64,000 nucleotides of DNA. Source: Candidatus Saccharimonadota bacterium. GTDB taxonomy: Bacteria; Patescibacteriota; Saccharimonadia; Saccharimonadales; UBA4665. The notes under the pieces were generated by a model. It was not told the DNA's origin. It ran no database searches and saw nothing but the letters and a program-made list of their open reading frames with translations. The translations under genes were made by a program, and so were the position numbers. Of this stretch, positions 1 to 7,539 are shown in pieces. Position 1 is the first letter of the stretch, and every line of letters begins with the position of its first letter. Location: positions 392,779-456,778 of the forward strand of contig JAQBRY010000002.1 in the NCBI GenBank assembly GCA_028286245.1, in the 5' to 3' direction.

Positions 1-2037
1 GTAAACAGCTTCGCCCGTGGTCCGCCCGCTCTCGGGCTTATTTAGAAAGGCATTGTTATCCACGGCCAGCGCAGTATCCTGAACGGGGACAGTAAACTTA
101 TTGGTCTTTTGCAATATCGCTTCAGCAATGAGCTGCTGGCCGTACGAGTTTGGATGGTAGCTCTCCCCCGCCAAGAAATCGGTTTCAAAGGAGAGCTGAC
201 CGATGTTAATATTTACGCCGGCGTCATTACCGTAGGTCATCCCATTTACTGCTAGCGACGAGCTTTCGCAGAGCCGGTGCCCTTTGAGTGCCTGGCTTAT
301 ATCCACGTAGCTTACGCCCGACTCTTGTGCTGCCTGGCTCATTACAGCATTCAAATGAGTAATAATATCAATCGACAGCGCTAGCTCACCGGTACTCAGC
401 AGGACGTTAAGCCCACAGCTACCCGTATCAACGGCAATTTGCGGATAGCCAATCACATAAATCCGGCTCGCCGGCGCCATCTCCTGCATATGTTTTAGTA
501 GCTTTTTGAGCGTATCCTTCTGTTTATCGATAGCCTTACTTAATTCCAAGCGGTCTTCGTAGGTGTCGTAGCAGATGTTCTGACTATTCACGTGGCGCGC
601 CACGTGTGGACTGGCGCAGGCCTCAAGGATTTTGCCAAAGCCAATGTCATTACCCCCTATTGATACAGTGGTGACTGCTGGCTGATATTTGCTTATAAAC
701 TGGCTTTGCGGTAGGTAGCCGGGCAAAAAGGACGACAGTAGCTGCTCTATATTCTGGTCCGACCTCGCCTTATACGCCAAACCATTCTTGGCTTGACCGG
801 AGTATTCATTGGGTGACGCGGGCAAAATATCATTCATTCGGGCCCCGGCGCAGGCAACGCTCTGGTTGCCGGCACTCGAGTAGAGGCGATTGCCCACTAA
901 GCGAGGATAAGCCACGGTAGATTGATGGCAATCATTGCTGGCAGTGTCGGTGCCCTCTCGGTAGGCGTAGGCTCCCTGGCCAGAGGTGTATGAGTCGCCC
1001 AATGCCAGGTAATCCAAGAGCGAACTAATGTTCTCGGCTGGTGCCAGACGGTAATTATTTTCGCCTGCCGCCGTACGTCCCACAAAGCTGACCTGGCCGT
1101 TGTTTATGAACCGTATTTTGGTGGCAAGTGATAGGTCGGGAATGCGATTTTTAATAAAGGGCCAATAATTATACGAGGGGCACTCCTGCTGGCTGCCAGC
1201 AGTAAACGTGCAGCTTTGCAGATCGTATATCCGGAATTTTTCTAGTGTGGTGTTTACCACCGCTACGTACCGCCCGTCATCACTAATAGCCATCTGCGAA
1301 TCGTTTAGGCCCGGTACACCCGTTCCCTCGGCGTAGGCGCTCCTAGCAAAGTAGGCTACGTCAAGCGTCGCCGCATTAACCCGGGCAAAACCCGCACCCG
1401 GCACCTCAATAACTAGCCAAGCGCCGCTTCCCGAAAACGTCAGCACACCGGGATTCACGGTAATTACAGCTCCGTTAGTGTCGCGTACCGAGTAGCCTGG
1501 CTGATCTGTTACCTGCTTGGCAACCAGGGTGCCGAGCGCATTGTACTGACTTTTCAGAAAAGGCAGGATATCACGGTACAGTTGCAAGTAGGCTCCGCCC
1601 GTTGGATTGCTCTCAAGCGACAATACGCTGCTAGAACCTGGCCATGGGAGCAGTATTTGATTAGGCGAAAAGGGCACCAGTTTAAGCTGCCTATCTTCGG
1701 CACCATTAAAACCAATACTATTATTACGAACGTCAACCGAGCCAAAGGCAGTATCCAAAAAGCAGCCATGCAGCACCTGCAAATTACTATTCGTATCTGG
1801 TGCAAGGTAGCTATACAGAGCACAATCCAGATTATCTATGCGGCCCAGGCGTGCCGGATCGTCACTAATATAAGGGCCAGTTTTTTCGACGGTCATCGCC
1901 TTGGGCGCGGTCCAGTCATCCGCCGACAGCGCAGTGGAATGGTGCCCTGCGAGCGCCACCGCCCCTAAGCTAATCAAAGCACTGGTTACAACAAGTAGCA
2001 GCCGGGACCGTGAGGTGAGTGTTTTAGCAAATGTCAT
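1..2037 (-). CDS. Secreted SGNH/GDSL-family hydrolase, partial (C-terminus beyond window)
   Basis: The reading frame is open from an ATG at 2037 to the window edge, giving 679 residues with no stop. Residues 1-30 form a signal peptide: a basic start, then a run of Leu, Val and Ala ending in ALA. Residues 40-335 are a Cys-containing extracellular region I do not recognise. The SGNH domain follows: block I GDSYTSG at 347-353 with nucleophile Ser349, block III GGND at 461-464, and block V ESYHPN at 625-630 with catalytic His628. The usual Asp three residues before that His is Glu625. The family hydrolyses ester bonds in lipids or glycans. In a surface-attached epibiont it could act on host envelope material, which is inference. 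It is divergent from the HIT gene at 2184. Confidence 0.85.
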   Translation of the reverse strand, partial: MTFAKTLTSRSRLLLVVTSALISLGAVALAGHHSTALSADDWTAPKAMTVEKTGPYISDDPARLGRIDNLDCALYSYLAPDTNSNLQVLHGCFLDTAFGSVDVRNNSIGFNGAEDRQLKLVPFSPNQILLPWPGSSSVLSLESNPTGGAYLQLYRDILPFLKSQYNALGTLVAKQVTDQPGYSVRDTNGAVITVNPGVLTFSGSGAWLVIEVPGAGFARVNAATLDVAYFARSAYAEGTGVPGLNDSQMAISDDGRYVAVVNTTLEKFRIYDLQSCTFTAGSQQECPSYNYWPFIKNRIPDLSLATKIRFINNGQVSFVGRTAAGENNYRLAPAENISSLLDYLALGDSYTSGQGAYAYREGTDTASNDCHQSTVAYPRLVGNRLYSSAGNQSVACAGARMNDILPASPNEYSGQAKNGLAYKARSDQNIEQLLSSFLPGYLPQSQFISKYQPAVTTVSIGGNDIGFGKILEACASPHVARHVNSQNICYDTYEDRLELSKAIDKQKDTLKKLLKHMQEMAPASRIYVIGYPQIAVDTGSCGLNVLLSTGELALSIDIITHLNAVMSQAAQESGVSYVDISQALKGHRLCESSSLAVNGMTYGNDAGVNINIGQLSFETDFLAGESYHPNSYGQQLIAEAILQKTNKFTVPVQDTALAVDNNAFLNKPESGRTTGEAVY

Positions 2038-2171
2038 AAAACCCACAGTAGATTCTGTAGACTGCTATGCAAAGCATGAGCATCGACTATTGTGCTCATT
2101 TTAAGAAGTATTTAATAACTTGCTCAACATTCTGTGTGCAAAACGAGCCTAGCCTCCCTTGCTCGTTCAGT

Positions 2172-2177
2172 TATACT
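2172..2177 (+). promoter_or_regulatory. -10 box TATACT for the HIT gene
   Basis: TATACT ends 6 bases before the ATG at 2184, so transcription should begin at or next to the start codon (leaderless). No Shine-Dalgarno site is present and the -35 region is poor. Confidence 0.6.
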
Positions 2178-2183
2178 AATCAC

Positions 2184-2576
2184 ATGGAAGATTCAGTATT
2201 TACACGCATTATCAAAGGCGAGATTCCTTGCCACAAGATTTACGAGGATGCCTACACGCTTGCGTTTTTAGATATCCACCCAATTCAGCCTGGTCATGTG
2301 CTGGTGATTAGCAAAAAGCAGGTTCCCTTTGTATGGGATCTCGACGATGAAACGTATAGCGCTCTCATGCAGGTCTCAAGAAAGCTAGCTCTCCATATGA
2401 GAGAGGTGCTGGGTGTGAGCCGGGTTGGCCAACAAATTGTCGGCGTTGACGTGTCGCATGCCCACGCACATCTCATTCCGTTTAATACTGCTGCAGAATT
2501 CCTTAATAGACCAGATAAAACTGAGGAGCCGGACCAGGCTGCCTTAAGCGCTATGGCGCAAAAACTAGCCTTCTAG
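2184..2576 (+). CDS. HIT family (histidine triad) nucleotide hydrolase
   Basis: The product is 130 residues. The HIT motif HAHAHLIP at residues 92-99 supplies the three histidines (92, 94, 96) that bind and hydrolyse nucleoside phosphoramidates or dinucleotides. The N-terminal pattern FTRIIKGEIPCHKIYED is typical of bacterial Hint/HinT-like proteins, and the length fits the family. I chose ATG 2184 rather than upstream starts because a -10 box ends six bases before it and the sequence upstream does not resemble HIT proteins. It probably acts in the cytosol on adenylated or phosphoramidated nucleotides; the exact substrate cannot be read from sequence. Confidence 0.9.
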   Translation: MEDSVFTRIIKGEIPCHKIYEDAYTLAFLDIHPIQPGHVLVISKKQVPFVWDLDDETYSALMQVSRKLALHMREVLGVSRVGQQIVGVDVSHAHAHLIPFNTAAEFLNRPDKTEEPDQAALSAMAQKLAF

Positions 2577-2582
2577 TACACT
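2577..2582 (+). promoter_or_regulatory. -10 box TACACT for the small membrane protein
   Basis: TACACT directly follows the HIT stop codon and ends 7 bases before ATG 2590, another leaderless arrangement. Confidence 0.5.
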
Positions 2583-2589
2583 AACAGTA

Positions 2590-2772
2590 ATGTCGAACGC
2601 GCTTATCTCTCTATTTTTAGCTGCTGGCGGGGCCGCCTTTACCTATGCAAAGATGGGGCCGCGCCTGGGCTACGGCAACAGTCAAAACGTTTGGATGTTG
2701 GTAGGCATAGTGTTTGCCCTCATCTTCGTAGTGTTTATGGTGCTGCTCAACACGCTCATCAAGCTCAATTAG
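2590..2772 (+). CDS. Small two-helix membrane protein, unknown function
   Basis: This is a 60-residue hydrophobic protein. The first helix is about residues 3-20 and is Ala/Gly rich. The second is about 33-56, dominated by Val, Phe, Ile and Leu. A short basic loop (KMGPRLGYG) lies between them. No catalytic motif is visible. It sits 13 bases after the HIT gene but has its own -10 hexamer. Small proteins of this form are common in reduced CPR genomes and mostly uncharacterised. It is probably a real gene because the hydrophobic pattern is coherent and a promoter box is correctly placed. Confidence 0.65.
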   Translation: MSNALISLFLAAGGAAFTYAKMGPRLGYGNSQNVWMLVGIVFALIFVVFMVLLNTLIKLN

Positions 2773-2817
2773 TAGCCGGGTAATACTAATTTATTAGAGA
2801 ATATGCCCCTCAACTGG

Positions 2818-2823
2818 TATTAT
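2818..2823 (+). promoter_or_regulatory. -10 box TATTAT for the XRE-HAD gene
   Basis: TATTAT ends 6 bases before ATG 2830; no Shine-Dalgarno site. Leaderless start predicted. Confidence 0.55.
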
Positions 2824-2829
2824 TAGGCT

Positions 2830-3684
2830 ATGGACGAGAGGGGTTTGGGCAAACGTATACAAGGAGCGCGGCAAGCCGCCGGCTTTACGCAGCAGTCCCT
2901 CTGTCAAAAAGCCAATCTCAGCTTCTCTACTCTCACAAAAATCGAACGCGGTGCCATTAAATCACCATCAATTTTTACCATTCAGTCTATTGCCGGTGCC
3001 CTTAACCTGAGCCTCGACGCCCTTGTTGGCAGCTCTGCGGTCAGCAGTAACACGCCACAGCGTAACCTCCACCGAAGTAAAAGTGGCGTAAGCTTTGTGT
3101 ATTTTGACGTTAATGGCTGTCTGGTACGGTTCTACGAGCGAGCCTTTGCCCGAATTGCGGCCGATTACGACGTCCCTGCCGATGTAGTGGAAATGGCCTT
3201 TTGGCACTATAACGACGACGCCTGCCGCGGGCTCCTGAGCGTAGCTGATTTTAATAAAGCTATGTCCGAGCGAATCGGCATTCAGGGCCTCGATTGGGCT
3301 CCCTACTATCTCGACGCGGCCGAATCCATCATCGAGATGCACGAGCTCGTGCGCTGGACTGCCGATAACTATAAGGTAGGCTTACTCACAAACATTATGC
3401 CGGGTCTACTGGGGAGCCTCAAGGAGCTTGGTAAGGTACCTGCCCTGCCCTATGACGTTGTCGTTGACTCGTCAACCATCGGACTCATCAAACCCGAGCT
3501 GGCCCTCTACGAGAGCGCCGTCAAGCAGGCCGGGGTACCGGCGGATCAAATACTGTTCGTCGATGATACTAAGTCAAACCTGATTGCCGCCGAATCACTC
3601 GATTGGCACGTTGCTTGGTTTGATTACGCTCGTCCCGCAGAATCGGCTGCCCAGATCAGGCAAATCCTTGAGCCTGTTGCCTAA
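2830..3684 (+). CDS. XRE-type HTH fused to a HAD-family phosphatase
   Basis: The product is 284 residues in two domains. Residues 6-62 are an XRE/Cro helix-turn-helix (KRIQGARQAAGFTQQSLCQK, then SFSTLTKIERG). Residues 88-284 are a HAD hydrolase: motif I FDVNG with Asp93 and Asn95, motif II LLTN with Thr187, motif III Lys221 in IKPEL, and motif IV Asp245-Asp246 in FVDD. The second motif I acid (DxD) is Asn, as in some HAD subfamilies, so strict phosphatase activity is uncertain. The fusion suggests a DNA-binding regulator that senses or processes a phosphorylated metabolite (inference). Its TAA overlaps the valS stop by four bases in convergent orientation. Confidence 0.8.
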   Translation: MDERGLGKRIQGARQAAGFTQQSLCQKANLSFSTLTKIERGAIKSPSIFTIQSIAGALNLSLDALVGSSAVSSNTPQRNLHRSKSGVSFVYFDVNGCLVRFYERAFARIAADYDVPADVVEMAFWHYNDDACRGLLSVADFNKAMSERIGIQGLDWAPYYLDAAESIIEMHELVRWTADNYKVGLLTNIMPGLLGSLKELGKVPALPYDVVVDSSTIGLIKPELALYESAVKQAGVPADQILFVDDTKSNLIAAESLDWHVAWFDYARPAESAAQIRQILEPVA

Positions 3685-6236
3685 GAACTAAAGCGCTCAA
3701 ACTCACGCTGGAGGCTTGTGGCCAGCTCACCGGCCTCTGTTAATTGCTGCTTAGTTTGCTCAACAATTTCACGGGGAGCATTCCGTACGTAGTTTTCGTT
3801 GCTGAGCCTGCTCTCAAGCTGCGCTATGACCGCTTTTTGGCGTTCCTGCTTGGCAGCTATCTCTTTAAGGTAGGACTGCGCAGTGCTCTGGTCAATATCG
3901 AGCCAGCAGCGAACACTTGTGGTGGTTAGATAGAGGCCGGTGCCATCTTCTACCTCTGTTACGGCTTGTAATCGAGCCATACGTTTAATGGTCTCAGCAT
4001 TGTCTTTAATGAGTTGAACGTCGCTGTAATACAGGGTCGAACCAGAAACTTTCAGCGCGTTTAGGATAAACCGGCTTTCAGTCACAATGTTCTGGACTTC
4101 GCCAAAGGCGGCAACTTGCTTAGGGTCGCTGGCCAGTGGTTTAGCGAGCTGCCTGACTGCTAACAGACTATCCCCTTCCCATGCCAAGGTCTGCCAGATA
4201 GTTTCGGTCAGGAACGGCGCAAATGGATGCGCCAGGAGGAGGATTGACTCCAGGAGGTGTGCTAACAGCGGCTTATTGGGCGCAGCCTTACTGGCCTCTA
4301 CGTACCAATCGGCCACATCATCCCACACAAAGTGATAGATAGTGTCATAGGCTTCACTAAAGCGATATTCGTCCAGATTCTGAATAACTTCTTCTTGAGT
4401 TCGTTGTAATTTACTCAATATCCAATGATCGGCCGCCGCCGAGGCTACCGGTTTAGAGCGTTCGGGATTGTCGCCCAGGATATCCTCGATGTAGCGAGCA
4501 ACATTCCATAGCTTGTTGCAAAAGTTACGGGCTTCTTCGACGCGGCGCTGGTCATAACCCCGGTTAACAGCCGGTGCCCGGCCACTAATAATACCCATGC
4601 GTAGCGCATCGGAACCGTACTGATCAATCACCGGTATGGGGTCAACCACGTTGCCAATCGATTTGCTCATCTTGGAGCCATCCTCTGCCATAACGTAGCC
4701 GTGAACGTACACTTCCTTAAACGGAATCTCCCCTGTCACGTACTGGCCGAGCATAATCATCCGGCTCACCCACGGATAGAGGATCTCGCCGCCCGTTTCC
4801 ATGAGGCTTAACGGATAGAACTGCTTAAAGTCATCCGACTCCGGACCACCAAGTGTGGCATAGGGCCAGGAGCCGCTGCTAAACCAGGTATCGAACACGT
4901 CCGGATCGCGCCGATAGTGCTTGTCGCCGATGGTTATAAACTCTTCCCCTACCCTGTCGTCATATATCCAATCATCCGGTTCGTCCACGTTTTGAAAGGC
5001 CGGAATCGGGATTCCCCAGGCAATTTGCCGGCTGATATTCCAATCGTGGAGCCCTTCTAGGTAGCGAATCAGCTGCTCTTTCTTGCTGTCGGGGTAAAAG
5101 TGTATCGATCCTGCGCGCAAAGTGTCGATAGCTTTGGCCGCTAGCGGCTGCATGTTTACGAACCACTGCTCGCGGAGCAGCGGTTGAATAATGGTGCCGC
5201 ACTTATAACAGTGGCCAACGCTGTGCGGCCGGTCCTCGGTTTTTACCAAGTACCCCTGCTCTTCTAGGTCAGCTACAACTTTTTGTCGCCCAGCTTCTAC
5301 GGTTAGTCCCTGATAAGCTTCAGCAACCTCGTGGCTGAGCAGGCCTTCGGTAGTAATAACAGTTATCATCGGTAGGTCGTGGCGCTTACCCACCTCAAAG
5401 TCGTTCGGATCGTGCGCCGGCGTGATTTTGACGGCGCCGGTACCAAACTGCACATCAACAAAATCGTCACCAATGATTGGCAGTTCCCGATTAGTCAGCG
5501 GCAGTTTTACGGTTTTTCCAATCAGTGCGCTGTAGCGCTCATCTTGAGGGTTTACCGCAACAGCCGTATCCCCAAGTAGCGTTTCGGGGCGCGTGGTGGC
5601 CACGGTAATATCACCGCTGCCATCAACCAACGGGTACCGAATATACCATAGTTTGCCGGGCTCGTCCTTAAACGCCACTTCAATATCAGCAAAGCCGGTG
5701 CCGTGAAACGTACAGAAGTTCACGAGTCGCTCACCCCTGTAAACTAAGCTTTCGTCCCACATCTTTTTAAAGGTAGCGTAGGCGCGAGTAACCACTGGAG
5801 CATCAAGTGTATAGGTAAACTTTGACCAGTCGCAGCTAATGCCCATCCGGCGGATCTGTGCCTCAAAATTAACCTTATTTTCGGCCACAAAGTCCCAAAT
5901 ATCCCTGTAAAGCTCTTCACGAGAAAAGTCAAAGCGGCTCTTCCCTTCCTTGGCCAGCCGTTTCTCGTAAACGGATTGCGTTTCGAAACCAGCGTGATCA
6001 GCCCCCGGCAGTAGGAGCACCGAGTCACCCTTTAAGCGGTGATATCGAGCCGAAATATCCTCTAGAACAGCGGTAAGCTCATAGCCAATGTGGAGGTTGG
6101 CATTGGCGTTAGGTGGTGGCATGACAATAGAGTAGGGTGTGCCACTCTTGGCGGGGCGAAAGGCTTCACTACGCTCCCAGAGGGCGTAGATGTCATTTTC
6201 GTAATCACTTGGCTCATAAACTTTTGGTAATTTCAT
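3681..6236 (-). CDS. valS: Valyl-tRNA synthetase
   Basis: This 851-residue class I synthetase charges tRNA-Val. The HIGH-type motif is HIGY at residues 49-52, preceded by the expected proline-rich PPPNANANL. The KMSKS motif is at 522-526. The editing domain lies between them, with the hallmark VATTRPETLLGDTAVAV. An anticodon-binding helical domain and a C-terminal coiled-coil of about 65 residues follow, as is normal for ValRS. The start is supported by TATGAT ending eight bases upstream. The gene converges on the XRE-HAD gene and shares the quartet CTAA at 3681-3684, which gives stops in both directions. Confidence 0.97.
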   Translation of the reverse strand: MKLPKVYEPSDYENDIYALWERSEAFRPAKSGTPYSIVMPPPNANANLHIGYELTAVLEDISARYHRLKGDSVLLLPGADHAGFETQSVYEKRLAKEGKSRFDFSREELYRDIWDFVAENKVNFEAQIRRMGISCDWSKFTYTLDAPVVTRAYATFKKMWDESLVYRGERLVNFCTFHGTGFADIEVAFKDEPGKLWYIRYPLVDGSGDITVATTRPETLLGDTAVAVNPQDERYSALIGKTVKLPLTNRELPIIGDDFVDVQFGTGAVKITPAHDPNDFEVGKRHDLPMITVITTEGLLSHEVAEAYQGLTVEAGRQKVVADLEEQGYLVKTEDRPHSVGHCYKCGTIIQPLLREQWFVNMQPLAAKAIDTLRAGSIHFYPDSKKEQLIRYLEGLHDWNISRQIAWGIPIPAFQNVDEPDDWIYDDRVGEEFITIGDKHYRRDPDVFDTWFSSGSWPYATLGGPESDDFKQFYPLSLMETGGEILYPWVSRMIMLGQYVTGEIPFKEVYVHGYVMAEDGSKMSKSIGNVVDPIPVIDQYGSDALRMGIISGRAPAVNRGYDQRRVEEARNFCNKLWNVARYIEDILGDNPERSKPVASAAADHWILSKLQRTQEEVIQNLDEYRFSEAYDTIYHFVWDDVADWYVEASKAAPNKPLLAHLLESILLLAHPFAPFLTETIWQTLAWEGDSLLAVRQLAKPLASDPKQVAAFGEVQNIVTESRFILNALKVSGSTLYYSDVQLIKDNAETIKRMARLQAVTEVEDGTGLYLTTTSVRCWLDIDQSTAQSYLKEIAAKQERQKAVIAQLESRLSNENYVRNAPREIVEQTKQQLTEAGELATSLQREFERFSS

Positions 6237-6244
6237 ATATAACT

Positions 6245-6250
6245 ATCATA
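6245..6250 (-). promoter_or_regulatory. -10 box TATGAT for valS
   Basis: Read on the minus strand, TATGAT ends 8 bases before the valS ATG (6236). The rest of the 99-base valS/tsaD gap holds only a 10-base palindrome TTCACGTGAA at 6287-6296 of unknown meaning. Confidence 0.55.
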
Positions 6251-6335
6251 CCACCTCTGTAATTAAGGGCGAAATTTAAGATTTGATTCACGTGAAAGAT
6301 TAAAAGATTCTTAACTCACAGAGCGTAGCCGCCCA

Positions 6336-7394
6336 CTACATTGACAGATTAGGCTCGATCGCCAATCGATAGGGATCGGCCACAGGTTGCCCCTTACTAG
6401 CGTGAAAGTACCCTAGAGTAGCCACCATGGCAGCGTTGTCGGTACAAAGCTTTAGGTCAGGGAACTCAATCGGAATCGGAATAACATTTAATAATTGTCG
6501 CCGTAATTCTTGACTGGCTGCTACGCCGCCGGCAATTACCACGCTCTTAGGCCCAAACTCGTCAAACGCCAGCTTAGCTTTATCAACGATAGTTTCAATA
6601 GCGACGTGTTGGAAGCTGGCAGCAATATCCGCCTTCTGAGCTTCATTAAGGCGCTCCGGGAGCTTAATAGAAGGGAACTGGTAAGTTTCCCCAATTTGGG
6701 CCTGGGCCAGCCTTAAAACGGCTGTTTTAAGGCCAGAGAACGAAAAGTCGTACTTCCCAACCTTAGCTTTTGGGAGCGCGTAAGCCAAGGCATCGCCGCG
6801 CTCGGCTGCCTTGGCTATGTTTGGACCGCCAGGGTAGGGGAGCCCAACAATTTTTGCCACCTTATCAAAAGCCTCGCCGATGGCATCGTCTTGCGTTCGC
6901 CCAAGTAGCGTGTAATCAAAATGATCGCGGAATAGTACTAGCTGGCTATGCCCGCCAGATACGATGATCGCCAATGTCGGGAAAACCGGTTGCGCAGTAC
7001 GCATGGTGTAGTCGGGCAGGGGAGTGGCCGTTAAAAAGTTGGCGTACACATGGCCTTCCACATGATTAACCCCGTACAGCGGCTTATTGTGCGTAATGGC
7101 CAGCGTGCGTGCCGTCAGCACCCCAATCAAAAGGCTACCGCCAAGCCCGGCGCCTCTAGTAACAGCAATGGCATCAATATCGTCCCAAGTGCAGTCCGCA
7201 GTAGCCAGTGCCTCTTCAATGACCGGCAAAATTACCTCAATATGACTCCTTGCAGCAATCTCAGGAATCACGCCCCCATATTGGGCATGCAGGTCCATGC
7301 TGCTGGCAATAACATTACTCAGCATGACCTTGCCGTCTTCTACTACAGAGGCGGCTGTTTCATCGCAGCTAGTCTCAATTCCAAGTATCTTCAT
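6336..7394 (-). CDS. tsaD: tRNA N6-adenosine threonylcarbamoyltransferase TsaD
   Basis: The product is 352 residues. TsaD transfers the threonylcarbamoyl group to A37 of ANN-decoding tRNAs (t6A). The N-terminal signature MKILGIETSCDETAAS is diagnostic. The metal-binding histidines are His111 and His115 in HVEGH, followed by GGHSQLV. The C-terminal glycine-rich ATP-binding motif is VVIAGGVAASQELR. I set the start at ATG 7394, not the ATG three codons upstream, because the upstream one overlaps a TATTAT -10 box and the signature begins exactly at 7394. Its partners TsaB, TsaC and TsaE are not in the window. Confidence 0.96.
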   Translation of the reverse strand: MKILGIETSCDETAASVVEDGKVMLSNVIASSMDLHAQYGGVIPEIAARSHIEVILPVIEEALATADCTWDDIDAIAVTRGAGLGGSLLIGVLTARTLAITHNKPLYGVNHVEGHVYANFLTATPLPDYTMRTAQPVFPTLAIIVSGGHSQLVLFRDHFDYTLLGRTQDDAIGEAFDKVAKIVGLPYPGGPNIAKAAERGDALAYALPKAKVGKYDFSFSGLKTAVLRLAQAQIGETYQFPSIKLPERLNEAQKADIAASFQHVAIETIVDKAKLAFDEFGPKSVVIAGGVAASQELRRQLLNVIPIPIEFPDLKLCTDNAAMVATLGYFHASKGQPVADPYRLAIEPNLSM

Positions 7395-7401
7395 CTGTAC
7401 C

Positions 7402-7407
7402 ATAATA
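7402..7407 (-). promoter_or_regulatory. -10 box TATTAT for tsaD
   Basis: On the minus strand TATTAT ends 7 bases before ATG 7394 and overlaps the more upstream ATG, which settles the start choice. Confidence 0.55.
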
Positions 7408-7458
7408 CATCAGCTACTGGCAGGCCGTAACCATAAGTTTTATATATTCGACAGAATA

Positions 7459-7492
7459 TTGACAAAAAGCAATATATTTGCTAGAGTATAGT
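7459..7492 (+). promoter_or_regulatory. Promoter TTGACA-N17-TAGAGT with AGCAA/TTGCT inverted repeat in the spacer
   Basis: TTGACA (7459-7464) is followed after 17 bases by an extended -10, TGC-TAGAGT, with the hexamer at 7482-7487; TATAGT at 7487-7492 is an alternative. An inverted repeat AGCAA-N5-TTGCT fills 7468-7482 between the boxes. Very similar layouts occur at 10973 and 53446. Confidence 0.55.
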
Positions 7493-7539
7493 TATAAACA
7501 AAAAATAAACACGCCCATCAAATTACAAGGAATACCCCC

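Noticed and set aside
1582-1968. Plus-strand open frames opposite the SGNH hydrolase
   Set aside because: They lie fully within a strongly supported minus-strand gene with signal peptide and motifs.
6287-6296. Palindrome TTCACGTGAA between valS and tsaD
   Set aside because: Ten bases only, no promoter in register with it and no U-run; not enough to call an operator or terminator.
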